A stretch of DNA of 64,000 nucleotides from Neoroseomonas alkaliterrae (lineage in GTDB: Bacteria; Pseudomonadota; Alphaproteobacteria; Acetobacterales; Acetobacteraceae). Every line of letters starts with the position of its first letter. The stretch's first letter is position 1. The position numbers and the translations under genes are program-made. The stretch lies in contig NZ_JACIJE010000010.1 of the NCBI RefSeq assembly GCF_014199195.1, positions 1 through 64,000 on the forward strand, written 5' to 3'. Positions 16,893 through 24,510 of this stretch are shown here, piece after piece. The notes under the pieces were generated by a model. That model was not told the DNA's origin, did not search any database, and saw only the letters and a program-made list of their open reading frames with translations.

Positions 16893-16918
16893 GACGGCCG
16901 GCGAGAGCGCCGGCCGTC
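16893..16918 (+). terminator. Strong hairpin downstream of the lrp-type gene
   Basis: GACGGCCGGC (16893-16902) and GCCGGCCGTC (16909-16918) form a perfect 10-bp stem with a 6-base loop, 84 bases after the regulator stop. No T-tract follows. It may act as a bidirectional stop between two convergent units. Confidence 0.5.
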
Positions 16919-16941
16919 GGAACGATGCCTGCCGTAAGGGC

Positions 16942-16966
16942 GGGCGGGGGCTCGAGCCCCCTGCCC
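16942..16966 (-). terminator. Hairpin directly after livM
   Basis: The palindrome GGGGGCTCGAGCCCCC (16946-16961) is extended by GGGC/GCCC arms with one bulged base (16942-16966). It begins three bases after the livM stop on the minus strand. There is no T-tract; it is probably the 3' end of the liv operon message. Confidence 0.5.
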
Positions 16967-16968
16967 GG

Positions 16969-17955
16969 TCACAGCTTCACGCGCAGCAGGTTCGCGATCT
17001 CGCCGACGATGCCGCGGCGGAAGGCGAGCACGATGATGACGAAGATGACGCCCTGGATCACCGTCACCCAGGCGCCCATCTCGGCGAGGTAGTTCTGCAT
17101 GGTCACGATGACCGCCGCACCCACCACCGGCCCGAAGACCGTGCCGATGCCGCCGACCAGCGTCATCAGCACCGCCTCGCCCGACATCGCCCAGAAGACG
17201 TCGGTCAGCGTCGCGATGCCGAAGACGAGCGACTTCACGCCGCCCGCGACGCCCGAGATGGTGGCCGAGAGGATGAAGGCGACCAGCTTGTAGTCGTCCG
17301 TGCGGTAGCCGAGCGAGGTCGCGCGCGGCTCGTTCTCCCGGATCGCCTTCAGCACCTGGCCGTAGGGCGAGTGGATGATGCGGTGGATGAAGAGGAACCC
17401 CGCCAGGAACACCGCCGCGACGAACCAGTACATCGTCATGTCGGGCTCGAGGCTGATGACGCCGAACAGGCTGCCGCGCGGGATGGCCTGGATGCCGTCC
17501 TCGCCGCCCGTGAAGGGCGCCTGCAGGCAGAAGAAGTAGACCATCTGGGCGAGCGCCAGCGTGATCATCGCGAAGTAGATGCCCTGGCGGCGGATGGCGA
17601 TCCAGCCGAAGATCCAGCCCTGCACGCAGGCGAAGGCCGCACCCGCGAGCACCGCGAGTTCGGGCGTCAGCCCCCAGACCTTCGCGGTATGGCCGGCGAT
17701 GTAGCCGCCCATGCCGAAATAGGCCGCATGGCCGAAGGAGAGCAGCCCGACATAGCCGATCAGCAGGTTGAAGGCGCAGGCGAAGAGGGCGAAGCAGAGC
17801 AGCTTCATCAGGAAGACGGGGTAGAGGAAGTACGGCGCGACCGCGATGAAGGCGATCAGCACGGCAAGCGCCGCGAGCTGGGGCTTGGAGAAGCCCCAGA
17901 AGCCGATCTCGTCCCTCGGGCTGGCGATGGCGCCGGCGGTGGTCTCGGATGCCAT
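16969..17955 (-). CDS. livM: Branched-chain amino acid ABC transporter permease (LivM-like)
   Basis: The product is a 328-residue inner-membrane permease with about nine helices. Family markers are the LLIGYVGLLSFGHAAYFGMGGYIAG motif (~65-90, in two blocks), YFAMITLALAQMVYF near 128-142, and the EAA-like RENEPRATSLGY loop near 215-226. It forms the channel with LivH, encoded 3 bases upstream. It is the last gene of the seven-gene operon. Liv-type systems also carry urea, amides or aromatic compounds, so the true ligand may differ from branched-chain amino acids. Confidence 0.93.
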   Translation of the reverse strand: MASETTAGAIASPRDEIGFWGFSKPQLAALAVLIAFIAVAPYFLYPVFLMKLLCFALFACAFNLLIGYVGLLSFGHAAYFGMGGYIAGHTAKVWGLTPELAVLAGAAFACVQGWIFGWIAIRRQGIYFAMITLALAQMVYFFCLQAPFTGGEDGIQAIPRGSLFGVISLEPDMTMYWFVAAVFLAGFLFIHRIIHSPYGQVLKAIRENEPRATSLGYRTDDYKLVAFILSATISGVAGGVKSLVFGIATLTDVFWAMSGEAVLMTLVGGIGTVFGPVVGAAVIVTMQNYLAEMGAWVTVIQGVIFVIIVLAFRRGIVGEIANLLRVKL

Positions 17956-17958
17956 GGC

Positions 17959-18843
17959 TCACGCCCTCCCGAACAGGCCGGCGGGTCGCGTGACGAGCAC
18001 GATCGCCATGATGACGAAGATGACGGTCGCGGAGGCCTCGGGCCAGAACACCCTTGTCAACCCCTCGACGACGCCGAGGCCGAAACCGGTGAGCACGGAG
18101 CCGAGGATCGAGCCCATGCCGCCGATCACCACCACGGCGAAGACGATGATGATGAGGTTGGTGCCCATCTGCGGGTTGACCGAATAGATCGGCGCCGCCA
18201 GCACGCCCGCCAGCGCGGCGAGCGCCACGCCGAAGCCGTAGGTCAGCGTGATCAGGCGCGGCACGTTCACGCCGAAGGCCTGCACCAGCGCCGCGTTCTC
18301 GGTGGCGGCGCGGAGATAGGCGCCCAGCCGCGTCTTCTCGATCATCAGCCAGGTCGCGAGGCAGACGACGAGCGAGAACACGACGACCCAGAACCGGTAG
18401 ACCGGCATGAACATGAAGCCGAGATCCCAGCCGCCCTGCAGTTCGGCCGGCGGCCGGTAGGGCAGGCCCGAGGAGCCGAAGTAGTTGCGGAACACGCCCT
18501 CGATGATCAGCCCGATGCCAAAGGTCAGCAGCAGGCCGTAGAGGTGGTCGAGCTTGTAGAGCCTGCTGATCATCGTTCGCTCGATGATCACCCCCGATAG
18601 CCCGACGATCAGCGGGGCGAGCAGCAGCGCCCACCAGTAGCCGAGGCCGAGCCAGTTCAGCAGCATCCAGGCGACGAAGGCGCCCATCATGAACTGGGCG
18701 CCATGGGTGAAGTTGATGATGTTGAGCAGCCCGAAGATCACCGCGAGGCCGAGCGACAGCATCGCGTAGAAGGCGCCGTTGATGAGGCCGAGCAGCAGCT
18801 GCCCGAAGAGCAGCGGCGCCGGTATGCCGAATATCTCGTCCAT
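17959..18843 (-). CDS. livH: Branched-chain amino acid ABC transporter permease (LivH-like)
   Basis: The product is 294 residues with about eight helices. The N-terminus has the LivH pattern: LLLGLINGAFYAMLSLGLAVIFG at ~16-38, then NFTHGAQFMMGAFVA. Further on are the conserved RAATENAALVQAFGVN loop (EAA-equivalent) and the PQMGTNLIIIVFAVVVIGGMGSILGS segment. It starts 18 bases after the third binding protein gene (SBP1) and its stop is 3 bases before livM. Confidence 0.93.
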   Translation of the reverse strand: MDEIFGIPAPLLFGQLLLGLINGAFYAMLSLGLAVIFGLLNIINFTHGAQFMMGAFVAWMLLNWLGLGYWWALLLAPLIVGLSGVIIERTMISRLYKLDHLYGLLLTFGIGLIIEGVFRNYFGSSGLPYRPPAELQGGWDLGFMFMPVYRFWVVVFSLVVCLATWLMIEKTRLGAYLRAATENAALVQAFGVNVPRLITLTYGFGVALAALAGVLAAPIYSVNPQMGTNLIIIVFAVVVIGGMGSILGSVLTGFGLGVVEGLTRVFWPEASATVIFVIMAIVLVTRPAGLFGRA

Positions 18844-18861
18844 GCGGTGGTCAGGCTCCTG

Positions 18862-20100
18862 TCAGGAACGCACGAGGGCGCAGCCGCCCTCGCCGAGCGG
18901 CCGGAATGCTTCGGCCGCCGGCGTGGTCTGCACAAGCTTGAGGTAGTCCCAGGGCCCGCGGCTCTCGGCGGGCGACTTCACCTCGAAGAGGTAGGAGGGA
19001 ATGAGGCGGCGCCCGTCGGGGCGCACCTGGCCGGCGCCGAAGGCATCGTCCTCGGTCGGCATGGCCTTCATGCGGTTGATGATGTCCACGCCCGAGGCCT
19101 TCGCCGCCGCCACGCCCATGTCGGCAATCGCCTTGAGGAAGTGCAGCGTGCCCGAATAGCACCCGGCATGGATCATGTTCGGGTAGTTGTTCGGCGTGCG
19201 CGGCAGGACGCGCTGGGTGAAGGCCCGCGTCCGGTCATTGAGGTCCCAGTAGAAGGTCTCGGTGCAGGTCAGGCCCTGGGCGGTCTGCAGCCCGAGGCCG
19301 TGCACGTCGTTGATGAAGAGCAGCAGCGAGGCGAGCTTGATCCCGCGCCGCGTGATGCCGAACTCGGCCGCCTGCTTCACGCAGTTCTGCGTGTCCGCCC
19401 CGGCATTGGCGAGGCCGATGACCTTCGCGCGCGAGGCCTGCGCCTGAACGAGGAAGCTGCTGAAGTCGGTCGTGCCCGGGAAGGGCGTGCGCACCTGTCC
19501 GATCACCCGCCCGCCCGAGGCACGCACGAAATTCGCCGTGTCGCGCTCGAGCGCATGGCCGAAGGCGTAGTCGGCGGTGATGAAGAACCAGGTGTCCCCG
19601 CCCGCGCGCACGGTCGCGCCGCCATTCGACTTGGCGAGCATCCAGGTGTCGTAGGCCCAGTGCACGGTGTTCGGGCTGCATTGCGCGCCGGTGAGGTCCG
19701 CGGTCGCCGAGCCCACATTGATGTAGGCCTTGTTCTTCTCGCGCGCGATCTGGTTGACGGCGAGGCCGACCGAGGAGGTGGGCACGTCGATGATCACGTC
19801 CACGCCCTGGTCGTACCATTGCCGCGCGAGGTTCACCCCGACATCGGGACGGTTCTGGTGGTCGGCCTCGATGACCTCGACGTTGAAGCCGCGCTGCCCG
19901 AACTCCGCCACGGCCTGGCGCGCGCAGGCGACCGAGGTCGGGCCGGTGTTGTCGCGGTACATGCCGGACATGTCCGTCAGCACGCCGATGCGGATGGTGT
20001 TGGCAGCCTGCGCCTTCGCCGAACGGTAGGGCAGGCCGCCGATGCCGGCGCCGAAGGCGAGTGCCGTGCCCGCGAGGGCGGAGCGGCGGGTGATCTGCAT
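18862..20100 (-). CDS. Liv-type ABC substrate-binding protein, paralogue 1
   Basis: The product is a 412-residue periplasmic type I binding protein (LivJ/AmiC superfamily). The signal peptide is at ~1-31. The mature start TIRIGVLTDMSGMYRD is typical. The central block AGGDTWFFITADYAFGHALERD is shared nearly unchanged with the two upstream paralogues. It is the last of three tandem copies and is nearest to livH. Differences cluster in the first ~100 mature residues (EFGQRGFNVEVIEADHQ) and around 290-320 (VLPRTPNNYPN), the likely ligand pocket and lobe edges, suggesting related but distinct ligands for one permease. A hairpin separates it from paralogue 2. Confidence 0.92.
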   Translation of the reverse strand: MQITRRSALAGTALAFGAGIGGLPYRSAKAQAANTIRIGVLTDMSGMYRDNTGPTSVACARQAVAEFGQRGFNVEVIEADHQNRPDVGVNLARQWYDQGVDVIIDVPTSSVGLAVNQIAREKNKAYINVGSATADLTGAQCSPNTVHWAYDTWMLAKSNGGATVRAGGDTWFFITADYAFGHALERDTANFVRASGGRVIGQVRTPFPGTTDFSSFLVQAQASRAKVIGLANAGADTQNCVKQAAEFGITRRGIKLASLLLFINDVHGLGLQTAQGLTCTETFYWDLNDRTRAFTQRVLPRTPNNYPNMIHAGCYSGTLHFLKAIADMGVAAAKASGVDIINRMKAMPTEDDAFGAGQVRPDGRRLIPSYLFEVKSPAESRGPWDYLKLVQTTPAAEAFRPLGEGGCALVRS

Positions 20101-20146
20101 CCTGGACGTCCTTCCACCTGTTGTCGGGTTCTGATTCTCGTTATGG

Positions 20147-20174
20147 CCGGGCGGAGCCGTCAGGCCCCGCCCGG
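20147..20174 (-). terminator. Intercistronic hairpin between binding-protein paralogues 2 and 1
   Basis: CCGGGCGG (20147-20154) pairs with CCGCCCGG (20167-20174). After one A-C mismatch, GCC/GGC extends the stem to a GTCA loop. There is no T-tract. It has the same architecture as the hairpin at 21471-21492. Confidence 0.55.
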
Positions 20175-20191
20175 ATGTCCGCCGTGACGGA

Positions 20192-21439
20192 TCAGCTCCG
20201 CACGAGCGCGCAGCCGCCCTCGGCGATGGGGCGGAAGGCCTCCTCGCCGGGGGTCGTCTGCAGCAGCTTGTAGTAGTCCCAGGCGCCGCGGCTCTCGTTC
20301 GGGGCCTTCACCTCGAAGAGATAGGCCGGCGTCAGGCGGCGCCCGTCGGCGCGGATGGTGCCGGCCCCGAAGGCGTCGTCCTCGGTCGGCATCGCCTTCA
20401 TGCGCGCGACCGTCGCCGCGCCATCGGCCTTGGCCTGCGCCGCGCCCATGTCCGCCACGGTCTTGAGGTAGTGCAGCACCGCCGAATAGCAGCCGGCCTG
20501 CGCCATGCCGGGCCGCAGCCCCTGCGGCATGTTCGGCACAACGCGGGAGGTGAAGGCGCGCGTGCGGTCGTTGAGGTCCCAGTAGAAGGTCTCGGTGCAG
20601 ACGAGGCCCTGCGCCGTCTGCAGCCCCAGCGCGTGCACGTCCGAGATGAACATCAGCAGCGCGGCGAGCTTCACGCCGCGGCGCGTGATGCCGAACTCGG
20701 CCGCCTGCTTGATGGTGTTGATGGTGTCGCCGCCGGCATTGGCCATGCCGATCACCTTCGCGCGCGAGGCCTGCGCCTGCACGAGGAAGCTGCTGAAGTC
20801 CGTCGTGCCCGGGAAGGGCGTCCGCACCTGGCCGAGCACGCGGCCGCCGGCCGCGCGCACGAAGTTCGCCGTGTCGCGCTCGAGCGCATGGCCGAAGGCG
20901 TAGTCGGCGGTGATGAAGAACCAGGTGTCCCCGCCCGCGCGCACCATCGCCCCGCCGGTGGACTTCGCCAGCATGTAGGTGTCGTAGGTCCAGTGCACCG
21001 TGTTCGGGCTGCACTGCGCGCCCGTCAGGTCCGAGGTTGCGGCGGAGGAGTTCAGGAAGACCTTGTTCTTTTCCCGCACCACCGTGTTGATCGCGAGCGC
21101 GACCGAGGAGGTCGGAACGTCGAGGATGACGTCCACGCCGTCACGGTCGATCCACTGCCGCGCGATGTTGACGCCGACATCGGGGCGGTTCTGGTGGTCG
21201 CCCGCGACGATCTCGACATTGATGCCGCGCGCCGTGACGCCGGAATCCACCACCGCCTGCCGGGCGCAGACGACGGAGCCGGGCCCGTTCACGTCGCGGT
21301 AGAGGCCGGACATGTCGTTCAGCACGCCGATCCTGATGGTGTTGGCCGCCTGCGCGCGGGCGCGGGCGACAGGCAGGGCGCCGAAGGCGGCCCCGGCGGC
21401 GGAGGCGGCGAGAAGGCCGCGGCGGTTGAGATCGGTCAT
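20192..21439 (-). CDS. Liv-type ABC substrate-binding protein, paralogue 2
   Basis: This 415-residue periplasmic binding protein is the middle copy of the tandem. The signal peptide is at ~1-30 (ends ARAQ). It reads TIRIGVLNDMSGLYRD, then a lobe 1 with DHQNRPDVGVNIARQW, and the shared AGGDTWFFITADYAFGHAL block. Compared with paralogue 1 it matches almost throughout lobe 2. Compared with paralogue 3 it contains a 105-base stretch of identical DNA (20855-20959 versus 22172-22276). Same operon and presumably the same permease. Confidence 0.92.
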   Translation of the reverse strand: MTDLNRRGLLAASAAGAAFGALPVARARAQAANTIRIGVLNDMSGLYRDVNGPGSVVCARQAVVDSGVTARGINVEIVAGDHQNRPDVGVNIARQWIDRDGVDVILDVPTSSVALAINTVVREKNKVFLNSSAATSDLTGAQCSPNTVHWTYDTYMLAKSTGGAMVRAGGDTWFFITADYAFGHALERDTANFVRAAGGRVLGQVRTPFPGTTDFSSFLVQAQASRAKVIGMANAGGDTINTIKQAAEFGITRRGVKLAALLMFISDVHALGLQTAQGLVCTETFYWDLNDRTRAFTSRVVPNMPQGLRPGMAQAGCYSAVLHYLKTVADMGAAQAKADGAATVARMKAMPTEDDAFGAGTIRADGRRLTPAYLFEVKAPNESRGAWDYYKLLQTTPGEEAFRPIAEGGCALVRS

Positions 21440-21470
21440 GCGTATCCCTCTGTCCTCGCTGTGGGGCGTC

Positions 21471-21492
21471 CCGGGCAGGCGTGCCCGCCCGG
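21471..21492 (-). terminator. Intercistronic hairpin between binding-protein paralogues 3 and 2
   Basis: CCGGGC (21471-21476) pairs with GCCCGG (21487-21492). After one A-C mismatch, GGC/GCC continue to a 2-base loop. It is a shorter copy of the design at 20147-20174, as expected if the hairpin was duplicated with the gene. Confidence 0.5.
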
Positions 21493-21508
21493 CCCGTCCC
21501 GGTTCACG

Positions 21509-22747
21509 TCAGCTGCGGACCATGGCGCAGCCGCCCTCGGCCAAGGGCCGGAAGGCGTCATCCGCCGCGCTGGTCTGCAGCAGCTTGTAGTAGTCGTGCT
21601 GGCCGCGGCTCTCGGCCGGGCTCTTCACCTCGAACAGGTAGGCCGGGTGCATCTTGCGGCCATCGGCGCGGATCGTGCCTTCGCCGAAGGCGTCGTCCGA
21701 GGTCGGCATCGCCTTCATGCGCGCGACCACGGCCCGGCCATCCGCCTTGGCCGCCGCCGCCCCCATCTCGGCCGCGGCCTTGAGGTAATGCAGCGTGGCC
21801 GAATAGTCGCCCGCATGGGCCATGGTGACGGGCGTGTCGTTGTTGACGCCCGCGCGGATGCGGCGGGCGATCGCGCGCGTCCGGTCGTTGAGATCCCAGT
21901 AGTAGGAGGCGCTGCAGACGAGCCCCTGCGCCGTCTCGAGCCCGAGCGCATGGACGTCCGAGATGAACATCAGCATGGAGGCGAGCTTGATGCCGCGCCG
22001 CGCCAGGCCGAACTCCGCCGCCTGCTTGATGCAGTTCGTGGTGTCCGTGCCCGCGTTGGCGAGGCCGATCACCTTCGCGCGCGAGGCCTGCGCCTGCAGC
22101 AGGAAGGAGGAGAAGTCCGTCGTGCCCGGGAAGGGCGTGCGGACCGCGCCCACCACGCGGCCGCCGGCATTGCGCACGAAGTTCGCCGTGTCGCGCTCGA
22201 GCGCATGGCCGAAGGCGTAGTCGGCGGTGATGAAGAACCAGGTGTCCCCGCCCGCGCGCACCATCGCCCCGCCGGTCGATTTCGCCAGCATGTAGGTGTC
22301 GTACACCCAGTGGATGGTGTTCGCGTTGCAGGCCCGGCCCGTGAGGTCGGAGGTGGCGGTCGAGGTGGCGATCGCGACCTTGTTCCGCTCGCGCGCGAGG
22401 TCCGAGACCGCCAGCGCCACCGAGGAGGCGGCGAGGTTCAGCACCATGTCCACGCCGTCGCGGTCGAACCACTGGCGCGTGATGTTCACCCCGACATCGG
22501 GCCGGTTCTGGTGGTCGGCGACGAGCAGCTCCGCGTTGATCCGCGGCGCCATCTCCTGGATCGCGACGCGGGCCGCTGCGATGCTGTTCGGCCCGTTCAG
22601 GTCGCGATACGGCCCCGACATGTCGGAAAGCAGCCCGATCTTCATCGGCGCGCCCTGGGCGCGCGCGCCGCGCGGCAGGGCGAGGCCGGCGGCGATGGGA
22701 AGGGCGCCGGCGCCCGCGAGGACCGTTCGTCTGCTGGTCTCGGTCAT
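21509..22747 (-). CDS. Liv-type ABC substrate-binding protein, paralogue 3
   Basis: This 412-residue periplasmic binding protein is the first copy after the ATPase genes. The signal peptide is at ~1-31 with a Ser-Arg-Arg n-region (TSRRTVLAGAGA) that could suit Tat or Sec. The mature protein starts MKIGLLSDMSGPYRD. It is the most divergent of the three in lobe 1 (EMAPRINAELLVADHQ, LNLAASSVALAVSDL) and in the RRIRAGVNNDTPVTM region, yet identical in the central FFITADYAFGHAL block. The ATG at 22747 gives the signal peptide. Upstream codons in the same frame belong to the antisense of livF. Confidence 0.9.
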   Translation of the reverse strand: MTETSRRTVLAGAGALPIAAGLALPRGARAQGAPMKIGLLSDMSGPYRDLNGPNSIAAARVAIQEMAPRINAELLVADHQNRPDVGVNITRQWFDRDGVDMVLNLAASSVALAVSDLARERNKVAIATSTATSDLTGRACNANTIHWVYDTYMLAKSTGGAMVRAGGDTWFFITADYAFGHALERDTANFVRNAGGRVVGAVRTPFPGTTDFSSFLLQAQASRAKVIGLANAGTDTTNCIKQAAEFGLARRGIKLASMLMFISDVHALGLETAQGLVCSASYYWDLNDRTRAIARRIRAGVNNDTPVTMAHAGDYSATLHYLKAAAEMGAAAAKADGRAVVARMKAMPTSDDAFGEGTIRADGRKMHPAYLFEVKSPAESRGQHDYYKLLQTSAADDAFRPLAEGGCAMVRS

Positions 22748-22797
22748 TCCTGTCGTCTCCCTGTTGTCCTGGTTTCCGGCCAGCCCTCTAGTGGGGC

Positions 22798-23544
22798 CTA
22801 GACGCCGAGGTATTCGTGCAGGCGGTCCATCGAGGCGTTGAGATCCTCGTTGCGGACCATGTCCACCACCTTGCCGTGTTCCATCACATAGTGGCGGTCC
22901 GCGACCGTCTGGGCGAAGCGGAAATTCTGCTCCACCAGCAGCACGGTGAAGCCGCGCTGCTTCAGTTCGCGGATGGTGCGGCCGATCTGCTGGACGATGA
23001 CCGGCGCGAGGCCCTCGGACGGCTCGTCGAGCAGCAGCAGCTTGGCGCCCGTGCGCAGGATGCGCGCGATGGCGAGCATCTGCTGCTCGCCGCCCGAAAG
23101 CTTCGTCCCCTGGCTGCGCGCCCGTTCCTTCAGGTTCGGGAAGAGTTCGTAGATCGTCTCGAGCGGCAGGCCGCCCGGCCGCACCACCGGGGGCAGCATC
23201 AGGTTCTCGGTCACGTCGAGCGAGGCGAAGATGCCGCGCTCCTCCGGGCAATAGGCGATGCCCGCGCGGGCGATGGCGTCCGAGCGCGCGCCGATCAGCT
23301 CGCGCCCCGCGTAATGGACCGAACCGGAGCGCTTCGGCACGAGGCCCATGATCGAGCGCAGCGTCGTCGTCTTGCCCGCGCCGTTGCGGCCGAGCAGCGT
23401 GACCACCTCGCCCTCGTGCACGTCGAGCGTCACGCCGTGCAGCACGTGGCTCTCGCCATACCAGGCTTCGAGGCCGCGCACCGCGAGCAGCGGGGAGGCG
23501 CCTTCCTGCGCGGCGATCGGCAGATCGGCGAGGGCGTCAGCCAT
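22798..23544 (-). CDS. livF: Branched-chain amino acid ABC transporter ATP-binding protein (LivF-like)
   Basis: The product is a 248-residue ABC ATPase. Walker A GRNGAGKTT lies at about 52-60, the Q-loop region AYCPEERGIFASLDVTENL near 100, the signature LSGGEQQMLAIARIL near 148-162, and Walker B LLLLDEPSEGLAP follows. The GIFASL(D/T)V segment is typical of LivF rather than LivG. Its start overlaps livG by 8 bases. Confidence 0.94.
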   Translation of the reverse strand: MADALADLPIAAQEGASPLLAVRGLEAWYGESHVLHGVTLDVHEGEVVTLLGRNGAGKTTTLRSIMGLVPKRSGSVHYAGRELIGARSDAIARAGIAYCPEERGIFASLDVTENLMLPPVVRPGGLPLETIYELFPNLKERARSQGTKLSGGEQQMLAIARILRTGAKLLLLDEPSEGLAPVIVQQIGRTIRELKQRGFTVLLVEQNFRFAQTVADRHYVMEHGKVVDMVRNEDLNASMDRLHEYLGV

Positions 23545-24310
23545 GGGCGGCCTCCACGGGCGGGGCTTCGGTGCCGAGATAGGCGGCGATCACATCCGGG
23601 TTGCGGGAGACGGCGGCGTAGTCGCCCTCGGCCAGCACCGCTCCGCGGGCCAGCACGGTGATGGTGTCGCACAGGCCCTGCACGACCTTGAGGTTGTGCT
23701 CCACCAGCAGCACCGTCCGCCCCTGCGCGACCCGCTTCACCAGCGCGACGACGCGGTCCACGTCCTCATGCGTCATGCCCGCGGTCGGCTCGTCGAGCAG
23801 CAGCATCACCGGGTCGAGCGCGAGCGTCGTCGCGATCTCGAGGGCGCGCTTGCGGCCGTAGGGAAGGTCGCTCGCCTGAAGATTGGCGTAGGCCGAAAGC
23901 CCGACATCCTCGAGCAGTTCGCGCGCCCGGTCCTCGTAGCGGCGCAGCAGCGTCTCGGAGCGCCAGAAGTCGAAGGAGCCGCCGCGCTCGCGCTGCAGCG
24001 CCACGCGCACGTTCTCGAGCACGCTGAGGTGCGGGAAGACCGCCGAGATCTGGAAGGAGCGCACCAGGCCGAGCCGCGCCACCTCCGCCGGCTTCATGCC
24101 GGTGATGTCGCGCCCGTCGTAGCGGATGGTCCCGCGCGTCGGCGGCAGGAACTTGGTGAGCAGGTTGAAGCAGGTCGTCTTGCCGGCGCCGTTCGGCCCG
24201 ATGAGACCATGGATCGTGCCGCGGCGGACGGTCAGGTTGACGTCGTTCACGGCCACGAAGCCGCGGAACTCCTTCGTCAGGCCTGTCGTCTCCAGGATGG
24301 CGTCGGACAC
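23537..24310 (-). CDS. livG: Branched-chain amino acid ABC transporter ATP-binding protein (LivG-like)
   Basis: The product is a 257-residue ABC ATPase and the first gene of the operon. Walker A GPNGAGKTT is at ~37-45. LivG-type features are RSFQISAVFPHLSVLENVRVAL, Walker B VMLLLDEPTAGMTHEDVDR and the H-loop VEHNLKVV. I chose the GTG at 24310 because GGGGAG stands about 10 bases upstream and the protein then starts as other LivG do (SDAILETTGLTKEF). An ATG 12 codons upstream lacks a ribosome-binding site. Confidence 0.9.
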   Translation of the reverse strand: MSDAILETTGLTKEFRGFVAVNDVNLTVRRGTIHGLIGPNGAGKTTCFNLLTKFLPPTRGTIRYDGRDITGMKPAEVARLGLVRSFQISAVFPHLSVLENVRVALQRERGGSFDFWRSETLLRRYEDRARELLEDVGLSAYANLQASDLPYGRKRALEIATTLALDPVMLLLDEPTAGMTHEDVDRVVALVKRVAQGRTVLLVEHNLKVVQGLCDTITVLARGAVLAEGDYAAVSRNPDVIAAYLGTEAPPVEAAHG

Positions 24311-24369
24311 CCTTGAAGCGCTCCCCTTCCCTCTGACGGCCTGCATGGCCGCTCGTGATACTGAGCCGC

Positions 24370-24399
24370 CATCTAGGCGCGGGGCGGCGTTGCGCGCAA
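24370..24399 (-). promoter_or_regulatory. Possible sigma70-type promoter of the liv operon
   Basis: Reading the minus strand, TTGCGC (24399-24394) and TAGATG (24375-24370) are separated by 18 bases and lie about 60 bases before the livG GTG. The tig terminator is just upstream, so a promoter is needed in this gap. The match is modest. Confidence 0.3.
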
Positions 24400-24453
24400 G
24401 GCGGGGCTGCATGAAGGCCCCGCATTTTCCTCTCCCCCGCGATCGCGCGCACG

Positions 24454-24483
24454 AAAAAGGGGCAGCCGGCGCGCGGCTGCCCC
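24454..24483 (-). terminator. Rho-independent terminator of tig
   Basis: GGGGCAGCCG (24459-24468) pairs perfectly with CGGCTGCCCC (24474-24483) around a 5-base loop. On the minus strand the stem is followed at once by five T (24458-24454). It starts 28 bases after the tig stop codon and separates tig from the liv operon. Confidence 0.85.
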
Positions 24484-24510
24484 CCAGGCGAACCGGACGG
24501 TTCCCCGCCT

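Noticed and set aside
20147-21492. Intercistronic hairpins as part of a CRISPR or palindromic repeat array
   Set aside because: Only two copies, unequal in length and in unrelated spacing; no repeat-spacer pattern anywhere in the window.
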